The notes beneath the pieces are model-generated. The model worked only from the letters and a program-made list of their open reading frames with translations, ran no database searches and was not told the origin of the DNA. From positions 1 through 64,000 of the forward strand of contig QCNR01000001.1 in assembly GCA_003210075.1 (NCBI GenBank): 64,000 nucleotides of DNA, given 5' to 3'. This DNA is from Pelagibacteraceae bacterium AG-426-G09 (lineage in GTDB: Bacteria > Pseudomonadota > Alphaproteobacteria > Pelagibacterales > Pelagibacteraceae). The stretch's first letter is position 1, and each line of letters opens with the position of its first letter. A program made the translations under genes and the position numbers. Below are positions 9,105-18,353 of this stretch, piece by piece.

Positions 9105-10898
9105 TTATTTCTTTTTTTCTAAGGTTTTTAAATTCAATTCTTTTAACTGAACTTCGCTCACTTTTGACGGGGCATTCATCATTAGATCTTGTGCATTTTG
9201 GTTCATTGGAAACATGGTAACCTCTCTAATATTTTTTTCATTTGCTAAAAGCATGACAATTCTATCTATACCCGGTGCAATACCTCCATGTGGGGGTGCA
9301 CCGTAACTTAAGGCATTTATCATACCACTAAATTTTTCATCAACAGCATTTTTATTATATCCTGCAATAGAAAATAATTTATACATTAATTCAGGTATAT
9401 GATTTCTTATTGCTCCTGATGAAAGTTCTAAACCATTACATACAATATCATATTGATAAGCTTTCAAATCTAGTGGTTTTGATAAATCTAAATTGTTAGG
9501 ATCTCCTTGTGGCATTGAAAATGGATTATGGCTAAAATTAATTTTTTTTGTTTCTTTATCTAATTCAAAAATTGGAAAATCAGTTATCCAACAAAAAGCA
9601 AAAGAATTTTGATTTATAACATCTAAATCTCCACCTATTTTGTTTCTAGCCTTAGACATTATTTCGTAAATTTCACTTTCTTTACTACAAGACATAAAAA
9701 TACTATCCCCTACTTCTGCAGAAGTAATTTTCATTATTTCTTTTAACGAGTCATTTGAGAAGAATTTTCCAATTGGGCCTTTTCCAATTAATTTACCCCC
9801 CTCATCTTTTTCGATAGAAAAATATGCTAATCCACTCCAACCCTGATCTTTTGCCCATCTATCAATATTATCAAAAAAACTTCTTGGTTTATTAAAAGTT
9901 TTCTTAGTTACTATGGCCTTTATTAATGAACCGGATTTTAATAATTTTTTAAAAATTTCAAATTTAACATCGTTTCTGCTAAATATTTCCGAGATATCAT
10001 AAATTAATAGAGGATTTCTTAAATCTGGTTTATCTGTACCATATTTGTTCATTGATTCTTTAAAAGGAATTCTTGGAAATTTTTCAAACAATATTTTTTT
10101 ATCAGAAAAATTATTAAATAAATTAACCATTAATTTTTCTACAACTTCAAATACATCCTCTTGTTCTACAAATGACATCTCAATATCTAATTGGTAAAAT
10201 TCTCCTGGACTTCTATCAGCTCTAGCATCTTCATCTCTAAAGCAAGGAGCAATTTGAAAGTATCTATCAAAACCAGAAACCATAATTAATTGTTTAAATT
10301 GTTGAGGCGCCTGTGGTAATGCATAGAATTTTCCAGGATTTAGTCTGCTTGGTACCAAAAAATCTCTAGCCCCTTCTGGACTTGATGATGTTAAAATTGG
10401 AGTTTGAAATTCATTAAACCCCTGTTTTTCCATTTCTTTCCTTATAAATGAAATAACTTTTGATCTTAATATTATATTATTATGAATTTTTTTTCTTCTC
10501 AAATCTAAAAATCTATATTTAAGTCTAATTTCCTCAGCATATTCTTGATCAGAAAAAACTGGTAATGGTAACTCTTTTGTTTTGCCTAAAATTTCAAAGG
10601 ATTTAATTTGAACCTCAATATCTCCGGTTGATATATCTTTATTTATAGTTTCTGCTGTTCGCTTTAAAACAATACCTTCGACCTTTATTACAGTTTCAAG
10701 AGATATTTTTTCTAAATCTAAAAAATTTTTATTATCTTTATCAGCGATACATTGTGTAATTCCAAAATTATCTCTTAAATCGATAAATAATAAATTTCCA
10801 TGATCTCTTTTTTTGTGAACCCATCCTGATAATAAGACTGATTTATTAATATGCTCTTTATTTAATTCGTTGCAATTGTGTGTTCTGTATTTACTCAA
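9105..10898 (-). CDS. aspS: Aspartyl-tRNA synthetase
   Basis: This class II synthetase charges tRNA-Asp. It has the N-terminal OB-fold anticodon-binding domain (about 1-110, SGWVHKKRDHGNLLFIDLRD), catalytic motif 2 (FRDEDARADRSPGEFYQLDIE), the bacterial GAD insertion in the middle, and motif 3 (PPHGGIAPGIDRIVMLL). At 597 aa it has the bacterial-type length. From family knowledge, whether it is discriminating or also charges tRNA-Asn depends on the presence of gatCAB, which is not seen here. It follows the Hda-like gene with no gap. Confidence 0.97.
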   Translation of the reverse strand: MSKYRTHNCNELNKEHINKSVLLSGWVHKKRDHGNLLFIDLRDNFGITQCIADKDNKNFLDLEKISLETVIKVEGIVLKRTAETINKDISTGDIEVQIKSFEILGKTKELPLPVFSDQEYAEEIRLKYRFLDLRRKKIHNNIILRSKVISFIRKEMEKQGFNEFQTPILTSSSPEGARDFLVPSRLNPGKFYALPQAPQQFKQLIMVSGFDRYFQIAPCFRDEDARADRSPGEFYQLDIEMSFVEQEDVFEVVEKLMVNLFNNFSDKKILFEKFPRIPFKESMNKYGTDKPDLRNPLLIYDISEIFSRNDVKFEIFKKLLKSGSLIKAIVTKKTFNKPRSFFDNIDRWAKDQGWSGLAYFSIEKDEGGKLIGKGPIGKFFSNDSLKEIMKITSAEVGDSIFMSCSKESEIYEIMSKARNKIGGDLDVINQNSFAFCWITDFPIFELDKETKKINFSHNPFSMPQGDPNNLDLSKPLDLKAYQYDIVCNGLELSSGAIRNHIPELMYKLFSIAGYNKNAVDEKFSGMINALSYGAPPHGGIAPGIDRIVMLLANEKNIREVTMFPMNQNAQDLMMNAPSKVSEVQLKELNLKTLEKKK

Positions 10899-11561
10899 TT
10901 ATTCCTCTAAAATTTTCTTTATTATTTTATAATCAATAGATTTTTTATTTATTAAACTAAACTGATCAATTTTATATATAAAATCTACTATTTTTCCATA
11001 CGATCTTTCAATTCTTTTGGTTATATATTCAATTATTTTTTTCTCAATTTTTATTTGTCTATCTGAAAAATGTTTTAAAACTAATGCAAAAATCATATCA
11101 TCGTCTGGTTTATCGATTTTAGCAAATATGCAATTATTAAGCCTTGATTTTAAATCTGGTAATTTAAATTTAATTGAATTTATTGGCACAATTGAATTAA
11201 TAATTAAATACTTGTTATACTGTTCAACAAAATTAAATATTGAGTAAAGTGTTTTTTCATCATCAATATATCCTATATTATCCAAAATAATATTTTCATG
11301 GAATCTTATTTTGTTAAAAAAATCATCATTAATTTCATCGTTTTTAATTATTATACCTTTATTTTTTTTTTTAAATATTTCAGATAAATGAGTTTTTCCC
11401 GAAAATTTTTCTCCATAGATATTTAATATATTTTTTTCCCATTTAGGCCAAGTTTCTATAAAATTAAATGCAAAGTAATTACATTTTGAAACAAAATAAT
11501 CATCATAAGTAAAATTTTGTTTTAATTCAAATTTTAATAATGTTTGATTCAATTTATTCAT
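10899..11561 (-). CDS. Hda-like DnaA-related AAA+ protein
   Basis: This short protein (220 aa) matches the AAA+ part of DnaA without the C-terminal DNA-binding domain, which is the layout of Hda/HdaA proteins that promote ATP hydrolysis by DnaA after initiation. The start (LLKFELKQNFTYDDYFVSKCN) is typical. A Walker A-like loop lies at residues 50-57 (GEKFSGKT), and the Walker B region is ENIILDN. It sits between a DUF2066 gene (8-base overlap) and aspS. The divergent sequence is usual for Hda in reduced genomes. Confidence 0.75.
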   Translation of the reverse strand: MNKLNQTLLKFELKQNFTYDDYFVSKCNYFAFNFIETWPKWEKNILNIYGEKFSGKTHLSEIFKKKNKGIIIKNDEINDDFFNKIRFHENIILDNIGYIDDEKTLYSIFNFVEQYNKYLIINSIVPINSIKFKLPDLKSRLNNCIFAKIDKPDDDMIFALVLKHFSDRQIKIEKKIIEYITKRIERSYGKIVDFIYKIDQFSLINKKSIDYKIIKKILEE

Positions 11562-12627
11562 TTAAAATCCAAATATTATTTTCTATATTTACTTTTATGT
11601 CAAATTTTTCAAATTCTTTTAAAAGTTTGTCTGGTGTGCTGTTGCTTAAAATCGAATAACTAGTTATTTCACTGTCAAATGAGTTTATATAATATTTCTC
11701 AATTAATTCTATTTCACCTAATATATTTTCAATTTTTTCTATAAAATAAATATTTTTTGAATTTAGATTTAATAGAATGTTTAATTTAATAGATGTATTT
11801 ATTAAGTTTATTTTTTTCCACTCATCATCATATCTTATTTTCATTAATCTGATGAGTTGTTCAACTTTTCTATCATCCTCAAGCGCAAATATTTCAAACT
11901 CTTGTTTGAAATTAGATTTTATTGAATTTATGTTTAGCTTTGAAAATAATTTAAAATTATTTTTATCTCTTAAAATAATAAAAATAATAAAATTTTTATT
12001 TAGTTCATATTTAGCAACGATCTCATTAAAATCATAATTCTCAATAAAGCTAATTCTTTCTTTAATTAATTTGTAATCATCTAAATCTTCATTCTGTAAA
12101 ACATATTTAATTAAAAATTGATTTTCTCCATCATAATTCCATTTTTTATAAAAAGGATTTTCGTCAAATAACAATAAACTATTATCACTTAAGTTTATAA
12201 ATATTGGAATAAATAAAACATCTTTTTCAATTAATCGTGAATGAAAAACATTATTTTCCCTCAAAAAAAATAAAATTTTATTTTTATTAAAGTTTATTTC
12301 AAATGTTCCATTATATTTATTATTTTCAAATTTTTCCTCTACTACAGAAAAGCTTTCTACAAAACTTTTTATTAATTTAAGATTCTGTTTCTTTAAAAAT
12401 TTATGGTTTTTGGAAATTGTTAGTTTACCTATCAATGTTTGAAAGGCTTTAATAAATGCTTTATCAATTATGTCATCTTTATTGAAATTTGTATTATATT
12501 CATTTGAAATCTCAATATTCTCAATTTTATAGGTATTCGCGTAAACTTTATTTGTGGAAAAAAGACATAAATAAATAAAAAATAATATAAAAAAATTGTA
12601 TAGAAATATTTTAATTATTTTTTTCAT
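11554..12627 (-). CDS. DUF2066 secreted protein
   Basis: This protein of 357 aa has a strong N-terminal signal or anchor (about residues 5-31) and the DUF2066 region that follows (FIKAFQTLIGKLTISKN, then NGTFEINFNKNKILFFLRENNV). The family is of unknown function, and in alphaproteobacteria it is commonly found next to the hda and purM genes. The protein is very rich in Asn, Lys and Ile. Its start codon is only six bases from the divergent purM start, so each promoter must lie within the other gene. Confidence 0.72.
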   Translation of the reverse strand: MKKIIKIFLYNFFILFFIYLCLFSTNKVYANTYKIENIEISNEYNTNFNKDDIIDKAFIKAFQTLIGKLTISKNHKFLKKQNLKLIKSFVESFSVVEEKFENNKYNGTFEINFNKNKILFFLRENNVFHSRLIEKDVLFIPIFINLSDNSLLLFDENPFYKKWNYDGENQFLIKYVLQNEDLDDYKLIKERISFIENYDFNEIVAKYELNKNFIIFIILRDKNNFKLFSKLNINSIKSNFKQEFEIFALEDDRKVEQLIRLMKIRYDDEWKKINLINTSIKLNILLNLNSKNIYFIEKIENILGEIELIEKYYINSFDSEITSYSILSNSTPDKLLKEFEKFDIKVNIENNIWILNE

Positions 12628-12633
12628 AATTTT

Positions 12634-13656
12634 ATGGCAAATAACCTAACATATGCAAAGAGTGGAGTTAACATTAGATCTGCTGATAAATTTGTCAAAT
12701 ATATATCCAAAATAACTTCAAAACATAACAAAATTAAGAAACAAAAAAACATTGGAAATTTTGGATCAATTACAAAAATACCAACTAATTTAAAAAAAGT
12801 TCATATAGTTGCTAGTACAGACGGGGTTGGAACAAAAATTGAAATTGCTAATGAACTCAATAAGTTTGACACAATCGGTATTGATTTAGTAGCTATGAGT
12901 GTAAATGATATTTTAGTTCAGGGTGGCAAACCATTTATTTTTTTAGACTATATTTCTATAAATAAAATTGTTCAGAAAAAGTTAAAAGATATTCTTAAAG
13001 GAATACAGTATGGATGTAAGATAAGTAATTGCGAATTAGTAGGGGGAGAGACTGCAGAAATGCCAGGGACTTACTCAAAGGGTAAATTCGATATTGCCGG
13101 TTTTTGTATAGGATTAGTAGAGAAGAATAAAATTTTAGATAAAAGAAATATCAAAAAAAATGATTTAATTTTAGCAATTCCTTCCTCAGGATTACATTCA
13201 AATGGTTTTTCACTCGTAAGATATGTTCTAAAAAAAAATAAAATTAATTACAAAAAAAATAAAAATTTGAAAAAGTGGTTATTAGAACCTACTAAAATTT
13301 ATGTTAAAGAACTTTCAAAACTTATTAATTTAAAATTAATTAATGGTTGTGCTCATATAACAGGTGGTGGAATTAAAGATAATTTAGAAAGAATAATGCC
13401 AGATAATGTATGCGCAAAGATAGATTTAAAAAAAATAAAAATTAAAAAAGTATTTTCTTGGTTAAAAAAAAATAATATTTCAGAAAATGAAATGTTAAAA
13501 ACTTTTAATTGTGGAGTTGGTTTTATCCTTATAGTAAAAAAAAGAAATTTAAATAACATTAAAAAATATTTTAAAAAACAGTACAAGCCTTATGTCATTG
13601 GAAAGATAATAAATGGAAGTCAAAAAGTTTTATTAGATGGCAAAATCAATTGGTAA
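12634..13656 (+). CDS. purM: Phosphoribosylformylglycinamidine cyclo-ligase
   Basis: PurM (AIR synthetase) closes the imidazole ring in step five of purine synthesis. It has the characteristic LTYAKSGVNIRSADKFV start, the ASTDGVGTKIEIA and MSVNDILVQGGKPFIFLDY segments, ELVGGETAEMPGTY, and GLHSNGFSLVR. Length is normal at 340 aa. The C-terminal part has unusually high Lys/Asn content, in keeping with the genome. It overlaps purN by 20 bases and forms a purMN operon with it. Confidence 0.96.
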   Translation: MANNLTYAKSGVNIRSADKFVKYISKITSKHNKIKKQKNIGNFGSITKIPTNLKKVHIVASTDGVGTKIEIANELNKFDTIGIDLVAMSVNDILVQGGKPFIFLDYISINKIVQKKLKDILKGIQYGCKISNCELVGGETAEMPGTYSKGKFDIAGFCIGLVEKNKILDKRNIKKNDLILAIPSSGLHSNGFSLVRYVLKKNKINYKKNKNLKKWLLEPTKIYVKELSKLINLKLINGCAHITGGGIKDNLERIMPDNVCAKIDLKKIKIKKVFSWLKKNNISENEMLKTFNCGVGFILIVKKRNLNNIKKYFKKQYKPYVIGKIINGSQKVLLDGKINW

Positions 13657-14221
13657 AAATAAATTGAACTGTGCTGTTTTTATTTCAGGCCGGGGTAGTA
13701 ATTTAAAGTCTATCTATAATTATTCGAAAAAAAAAAATTCTAAAATAAATTTAAATTTAGTTATATCAAACAAGTCAAATGTTGAAGGTGTTAGATTTGC
13801 AAAAAAAAATAAAATTAGAACTAAGATAATTAAATATAAAGATAAAATAGAAGCTGAAAAAAAAATTTTATTTTATTTGAAAGAAAATAACATTAAATTT
13901 ATTTGCTTAGCAGGCTTTATGAAAATATTAAGCAAATATTTTTTTAGGCATTTTAAATATAAAATAATAAATATCCATCCATCATTGCTACCTAAATATA
14001 AAGGAATTAATACCCATGAGAGAGCTATCCAAAATAAGGATCAATATTCTGGTTGCACAGTTCATTTTGTTAGACAACAACTAGACTCTGGCAAACCAAT
14101 AATAAAAAAAAAAGTTAAGATTTTTAATTCAGATACACCTGAAAGTCTTGCAAAACGTATTTTAAAAGTAGAAAACAGAATCTACCCAATAGCTATAAAT
14201 AAAATTTTATCTAAGAACTAA
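13637..14221 (+). CDS. purN: Phosphoribosylglycinamide formyltransferase
   Basis: PurN transfers a formyl group from 10-formyl-tetrahydrofolate to GAR, which ties purine synthesis to the C1 pool. Visible signatures are the N-terminal FISGRGSNLKSIYN, the catalytic INIHPSLLPKYKG with its Asn and His, and CTVHFVRQQLDSGKPI with the catalytic Asp. It is 194 aa and full length. The start lies inside purM, and the 3' end overlaps the convergent ndk gene by 11 bases. Confidence 0.95.
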   Translation: MAKSIGKNKLNCAVFISGRGSNLKSIYNYSKKKNSKINLNLVISNKSNVEGVRFAKKNKIRTKIIKYKDKIEAEKKILFYLKENNIKFICLAGFMKILSKYFFRHFKYKIINIHPSLLPKYKGINTHERAIQNKDQYSGCTVHFVRQQLDSGKPIIKKKVKIFNSDTPESLAKRILKVENRIYPIAINKILSKN

Positions 14222-14621
14222 AAAAAAAATCTATTTCAATTTTAGCGTTTTCAACACTATCTGAGCCATGAACTGAGTTTTTATCAATTGAAATACCATA
14301 TTTTTTTCTTAAAGTTCCCTCATCAGCTTTTGATGGATCGGTCGCGCCCATTAATTTTCTATTATCAATTACAGCATTTTGTTTTTCAAGTATCATCACT
14401 ACTATTGGACCTGATGATAAATAATTGCAAAGCTCGCCATAAAATGGTTTTGACTGATGTACTTTATAAAACTCTTCAGCTTCACTTTTTGAAATTTGAA
14501 TTTTTTTTTCGTTAATAATTGAAAAACCATTTTCAATAAAATTTTTTTTTATTTCTTCTTGTAAATTTCTTTCAACTGCATCTGGCTTTACTATAGATAG
14601 TGTTCGCTCAATATTACTCAT
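14211..14621 (-). CDS. ndk: Nucleoside diphosphate kinase
   Basis: Ndk balances nucleoside triphosphates by ping-pong phosphate transfer through a histidine. The active-site His118 sits in [12 protein letters not shown]. Other family segments are [15 protein letters not shown] and [19 protein letters not shown]. Length is 136 aa, close to the usual 140. Its start overlaps the end of pepA by 8 bases, so the two are probably cotranscribed. Confidence 0.97.
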   Translation of the reverse strand: MSNIERTLSIVKPDAVERNLQEEIKKNFIENGFSIINEKKIQISKSEAEEFYKVHQSKPFYGELCNYLSSGPIVVMILEKQNAVIDNRKLMGATDPSKADEGTLRKKYGISIDKNSVHGSDSVENAKIEIDFFFSS

Positions 14622-16074
14622 AAAAATCCTCTACTAATTTATTTAATAATCTTACTCCATATCCTGTTGCACCGCTTGAGTTGAGTGCTCCACCATATTT
14701 TGAAAATGCCATACCTGCTATATCCAAATGTGCCCATGGTGTATCATTCAAAATAAACCTTTGCAAAAATTGAGCTGCAGTAATTGAACTTGCTCCTCCA
14801 ACATAGTTTATATTTTGCATATCTGCATTTTTTGAATTCATTAATTTATCATAATTTTTATTTAGTGGTAATCTCCAAACTTTTTCATCAACTTTAAGAC
14901 CTGTTTTGTGTAACTGATTTGATAAATTATCATTATTAGAAAACAATCCTGCATGCTCAGAGCCTAATGCTACTATTATAGCGCCAGTTAAAGTAGCAAG
15001 ATCTATTATAAAATTTGGTTTGAATTTTTTTTCTGTAAAAGTAAGAGCATCAGCTAGTACTAATCTCCCTTCTGCATCTGTATTTAATACTTCGATTGTT
15101 TTTCCACTGTAAGATTTTACTATATCCCCTGGTCTTTGAGCGTTACCACCAGGCATATTTTCAACAAGACCAACTACACCCACTGCATTAATTTTTGCTT
15201 TTCTTAATGCAAAGTTTTTCATTAATCCAGCAACAACAGCAGAGCCAGCCATATCATAAGTCATGTCTTCCATAAACTTTGCGGGTTTTAAAGAAATTCC
15301 ACCTGTATCAAAACATACTCCTTTACCGACAAAAGCTAATGGTTTTGATTTAGAACTTGCACCACTCCATTCTAAGGTAACTATATATGAACCCCTGATG
15401 CTACCTTGACCAACACCTAATAAAGCGTTGCATCCCATTTTTTTTAATTTCTTCTCGTCATACACATTAACCTTTAACCCAATTTTTTTTAATTTTAATA
15501 ATCTTCTCGCATATTCGTCTGGATGTAAAATATTTCCTGGTTCCGATACTAAATCTCTTGTAAAATTTACACCATTAAGAACGGCATCTAATTTATTATT
15601 TTTTTCTGAATAATCTTTCTTATTTACAAAAAAATTAATTCTTTTATTTAAATTTTTTGATTTATATAAAGTAAATTCGTAAGATTTTAATTGAGCTCCG
15701 TGTATAAATGAATTAAAAAAGCTTAAATTTTTATCTTTCTGAGTTTCAATCTTGGGACTATTAATATAAATTTCAGAAATTTCATTTTTATTTATAAAAT
15801 CAAAAAATTTTGCTCCAAGTTTTTCAAAATTTAGTTGATTATTTACTCTTGTTAAATAAATTACTATAACTTTTTCGTCAAAATCTATGTTAAGAGTAAA
15901 AATTTTATTTTCTTTAATGTTTTTATTTTTTTTAACTAAATTTGCTATTTTTTGGCAAGTTTTTTCCTCAAAATCTCCTTTAAATCCAGCTGTTTTAATG
16001 TTTGAATGTACAAAAATTGCCCTGTTCTTAATAGAGCCCTTTTTTTTATCTAAATAATTTATTTTTAAAGTCAT
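14614..16074 (-). CDS. pepA: Leucyl aminopeptidase (M17 family)
   Basis: This is a cytosolic dinuclear-metal aminopeptidase that removes N-terminal residues from peptides. The M17 core is clear: [30 protein letters not shown] with the metal-binding Lys and Asp, [12 protein letters not shown], and the signature [16 protein letters not shown]. The N-terminal domain (about 1-165) is poorly conserved, as is usual. In E. coli PepA also binds DNA in Xer recombination, but nothing here tests that. A good promoter lies just upstream, and the 5' leader would be very short. Confidence 0.95.
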   Translation of the reverse strand: MTLKINYLDKKKGSIKNRAIFVHSNIKTAGFKGDFEEKTCQKIANLVKKNKNIKENKIFTLNIDFDEKVIVIYLTRVNNQLNFEKLGAKFFDFINKNEISEIYINSPKIETQKDKNLSFFNSFIHGAQLKSYEFTLYKSKNLNKRINFFVNKKDYSEKNNKLDAVLNGVNFTRDLVSEPGNILHPDEYARRLLKLKKIGLKVNVYDEKKLKKMGCNALLGVGQGSIRGSYIVTLEWSGASSKSKPLAFVGKGVCFDTGGISLKPAKFMEDMTYDMAGSAVVAGLMKNFALRKAKINAVGVVGLVENMPGGNAQRPGDIVKSYSGKTIEVLNTDAEGRLVLADALTFTEKKFKPNFIIDLATLTGAIIVALGSEHAGLFSNNDNLSNQLHKTGLKVDEKVWRLPLNKNYDKLMNSKNADMQNINYVGGASSITAAQFLQRFILNDTPWAHLDIAGMAFSKYGGALNSSGATGYGVRLLNKLVEDFYE

Positions 16075-16087
16075 TTGTATTAAATAT

Positions 16088-16115
16088 AGTATAGGTTGTA
16101 GCTTATATGTATCAA
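16088..16115 (-). promoter_or_regulatory. Candidate sigma-70 promoter of pepA
   Basis: Read on the minus strand, TTGATA (16110-16115) and TATACT (16088-16093) are separated by 16 bases. Transcription would start around 16081, only some seven bases before the pepA ATG at 16074, giving a nearly leaderless message. No Shine-Dalgarno sequence is seen before pepA, in agreement with that. Confidence 0.5.
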
Positions 16116-16129
16116 AGAAGAAAATTTCA

Positions 16130-17263
16130 ATGGAAAAAATAATATTTAGAAAATTTTTATACGACTTTATTAGTTTTTTTTTAATTGTTTCTTTAAGTTT
16201 ATCTCTAATTGTGTGGATTATTCAGTCAGTGAATTACCTTGATTTCATATCAAAAGACGGTCATGGTTTTAAAGTATACTTTGCATTTATAACCTTAAAT
16301 TTTCCTAAAATTTTTTCAAAAGTAATTATTTTCTCTTTCTTCATAAGTATGTTTTATATTATTCAAAAATATCAAACAAATAATGAGATACTTATATTTT
16401 GGACAAATGGAATAAGTAAATTAAAGTTGATAAATTTCATTATAAAGATTTCAATTTTCTTTTTAATTATTCAACTAATACTTGTTTATACAATAGTCCC
16501 AAAGTTACAAAATTATTCTAGAGATTTTATAAGAACATCAAATATTGATTTATTCTCTTCTTTAATAACAGAAAAAAAATTTATTGATACAGTTAAAGAT
16601 TTTACAATATTTGTTGAAGACATCGATGAAAAAGGAAATATGGAAAATATATATTTAAAAGATAGCATTGATAAATTTAATTCACAAATTATATCAGCAA
16701 AATCTGGATCTATTATTGAGAAGGGTAAGAAAAAATATTTAAATTTAAAGTTTGGTTATATCTTAGACATAGAAAATAATAATTATAATAAAGCTAAAAT
16801 TATTAAATTTAATAACACAACTTTTAATCTTTCAAATTTAAAAGGTAAAACTACTACTTACCCAAAAATTCAAGAATTAAATTCAAATATTTTGTTTTCC
16901 TGTGTTGAAAATTTTTTTTATGGAAAAAAAGAAAATTATATCCTACCAATATTTAATTGTTCCGAAGACTCTTCTGTTAAAAGTGCAAAAGAACTGTTTG
17001 ATAGATCAATTAAGCAAATATATATTTTAATATTAGGTATTATAGCTTCTTTTTTAGTATTAATTAATAAATCAAATTCAAAAAATAATTTTTATAAAAT
17101 TCTAATTTTATCATCAGGGTTATTTTTTTTAATTCTTTCAGAGGTAAATTCTGAATTTATAGGTTTATCAGCATCAAATAATTTAATAAGTATTTTTTTA
17201 CCAATAATATTTTTTATTTGCTCTTATATTATGATTTTTAATTTTAACAAAAAAAGTATTTGA
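16130..17263 (+). CDS. lptF: LPS export ABC transporter permease LptF
   Basis: LptF is one of the two permeases that extract lipopolysaccharide from the inner membrane and pass it to the periplasmic bridge. The 377-aa sequence shows the YjgP/YjgQ pattern: membrane segments near the N-terminus (about residues 9-31 and 55-80), a long periplasmic beta-jellyroll domain in the middle, and three hydrophobic segments at the C-terminus (from about 298). It begins the lptF-lptG-lptD-surA-pdxA-rsmA run that is conserved in alphaproteobacteria. Confidence 0.9.
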   Translation: MEKIIFRKFLYDFISFFLIVSLSLSLIVWIIQSVNYLDFISKDGHGFKVYFAFITLNFPKIFSKVIIFSFFISMFYIIQKYQTNNEILIFWTNGISKLKLINFIIKISIFFLIIQLILVYTIVPKLQNYSRDFIRTSNIDLFSSLITEKKFIDTVKDFTIFVEDIDEKGNMENIYLKDSIDKFNSQIISAKSGSIIEKGKKKYLNLKFGYILDIENNNYNKAKIIKFNNTTFNLSNLKGKTTTYPKIQELNSNILFSCVENFFYGKKENYILPIFNCSEDSSVKSAKELFDRSIKQIYILILGIIASFLVLINKSNSKNNFYKILILSSGLFFLILSEVNSEFIGLSASNNLISIFLPIIFFICSYIMIFNFNKKSI

Positions 17264-17267
17264 AATA

Positions 17268-18353
17268 ATGTATAACAAAATTGTCATAAAACATATTTAT
17301 AATGTATTTTTAACAAGATTTCTTTTTATAACATTGATTTTTTCTTCACTTATTTTCATTATGAACATACTTGAAGAAATAAAGTTTTTTAGTGACGATA
17401 ATCAAGTAGGTGTTGGATTTCCAATTTTTCTTACAATATTGAATTTACCATCAATACTTTTTGAAATTTTTCCTTTCATCATTCTGATTGCAACTCAATT
17501 CTTTTTTATAAAATTTCAATACAACAATGAACTTTTAATTTTTAAAAATAATGGGATTAATAATTTAAAATTAATATCTTATATTAGTGTTTTAGTATTT
17601 TTTTTAGGTATAATCATTATTTCAATTTTTCATGTCATATCCTCAAATATGAAAAATAATTACTTGGAATTTAAAAATAAATATACCAAAGACAATAAAT
17701 ATCTTGCAGTAGTTAATGAAAATGGACTTTGGATAAAAGATAAATTGGATAATCAATACATGATAATTCATTCAGGTAAAATTGAAAAAAATGTTTTAAA
17801 AAATTTAGTAATATCTATTTATGATGATGAGTTTAGGAATCAAAACAATATTATAGCAAATGAAGCAAATATTACCAAAAAAACATGGCAAATAAGTAAT
17901 GCAATTATAATAGATAACTTTGGAAAAGTGGATGAATTTGATAATTTCAATTTTAAAACTAATTTTGATTATATAAAAATTAACTCGCTGTTTTCAAATT
18001 TGGAGTCTTTAAGTATTTTTGAGCTATATGAACAAAGAAAAGATTTTGAAAGTGTTGGATTAAATACCATAGAAGTCGACATTTATTTAAATAAAATATT
18101 TTCGATACCAATAAGCTTGATAATATTTTCGCTTCTTTCATCAATATTAATGTTAAATGTTAAATTGAAAAAATCTAAAAGTTTTATGATAATTTTAGGT
18201 ATTTTATTATCTGTTACAATCTATTATATCTATTATTTTTTTGGATTGCTTGGGGCAAATAATAAAATACCAATTTTGCTTGCAATTTGGTTGCCTAATT
18301 TAATTTTATTTTTAAGCTGTATGATAGGGATTGTTAATATAAATGAAAAATAA
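17268..18353 (+). CDS. lptG: LPS export ABC transporter permease LptG
   Basis: This is the partner of LptF in the LptB2FG complex. It has the same topology: N-terminal membrane segments with the NELLIFKNNGINNLKLISY coupling region (the L.FKNNGIS-type motif that contacts the ATPase), a periplasmic domain, and three C-terminal membrane segments. It is 361 aa, begins four bases after lptF and overlaps lptD by 11 bases, so the three export components are made together. The LptB ATPase is not in this window. Confidence 0.9.
   Translation: MYNKIVIKHIYNVFLTRFLFITLIFSSLIFIMNILEEIKFFSDDNQVGVGFPIFLTILNLPSILFEIFPFIILIATQFFFIKFQYNNELLIFKNNGINNLKLISYISVLVFFLGIIIISIFHVISSNMKNNYLEFKNKYTKDNKYLAVVNENGLWIKDKLDNQYMIIHSGKIEKNVLKNLVISIYDDEFRNQNNIIANEANITKKTWQISNAIIIDNFGKVDEFDNFNFKTNFDYIKINSLFSNLESLSIFELYEQRKDFESVGLNTIEVDIYLNKIFSIPISLIIFSLLSSILMLNVKLKKSKSFMIILGILLSVTIYYIYYFFGLLGANNKIPILLAIWLPNLILFLSCMIGIVNINEK

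Noticed and set aside
13240-13460. Possible frameshift in purM owing to long A runs
   Set aside because: The frame continues to a normal C-terminus and length. The Lys/Asn-rich stretch is in keeping with codon use elsewhere in the window.
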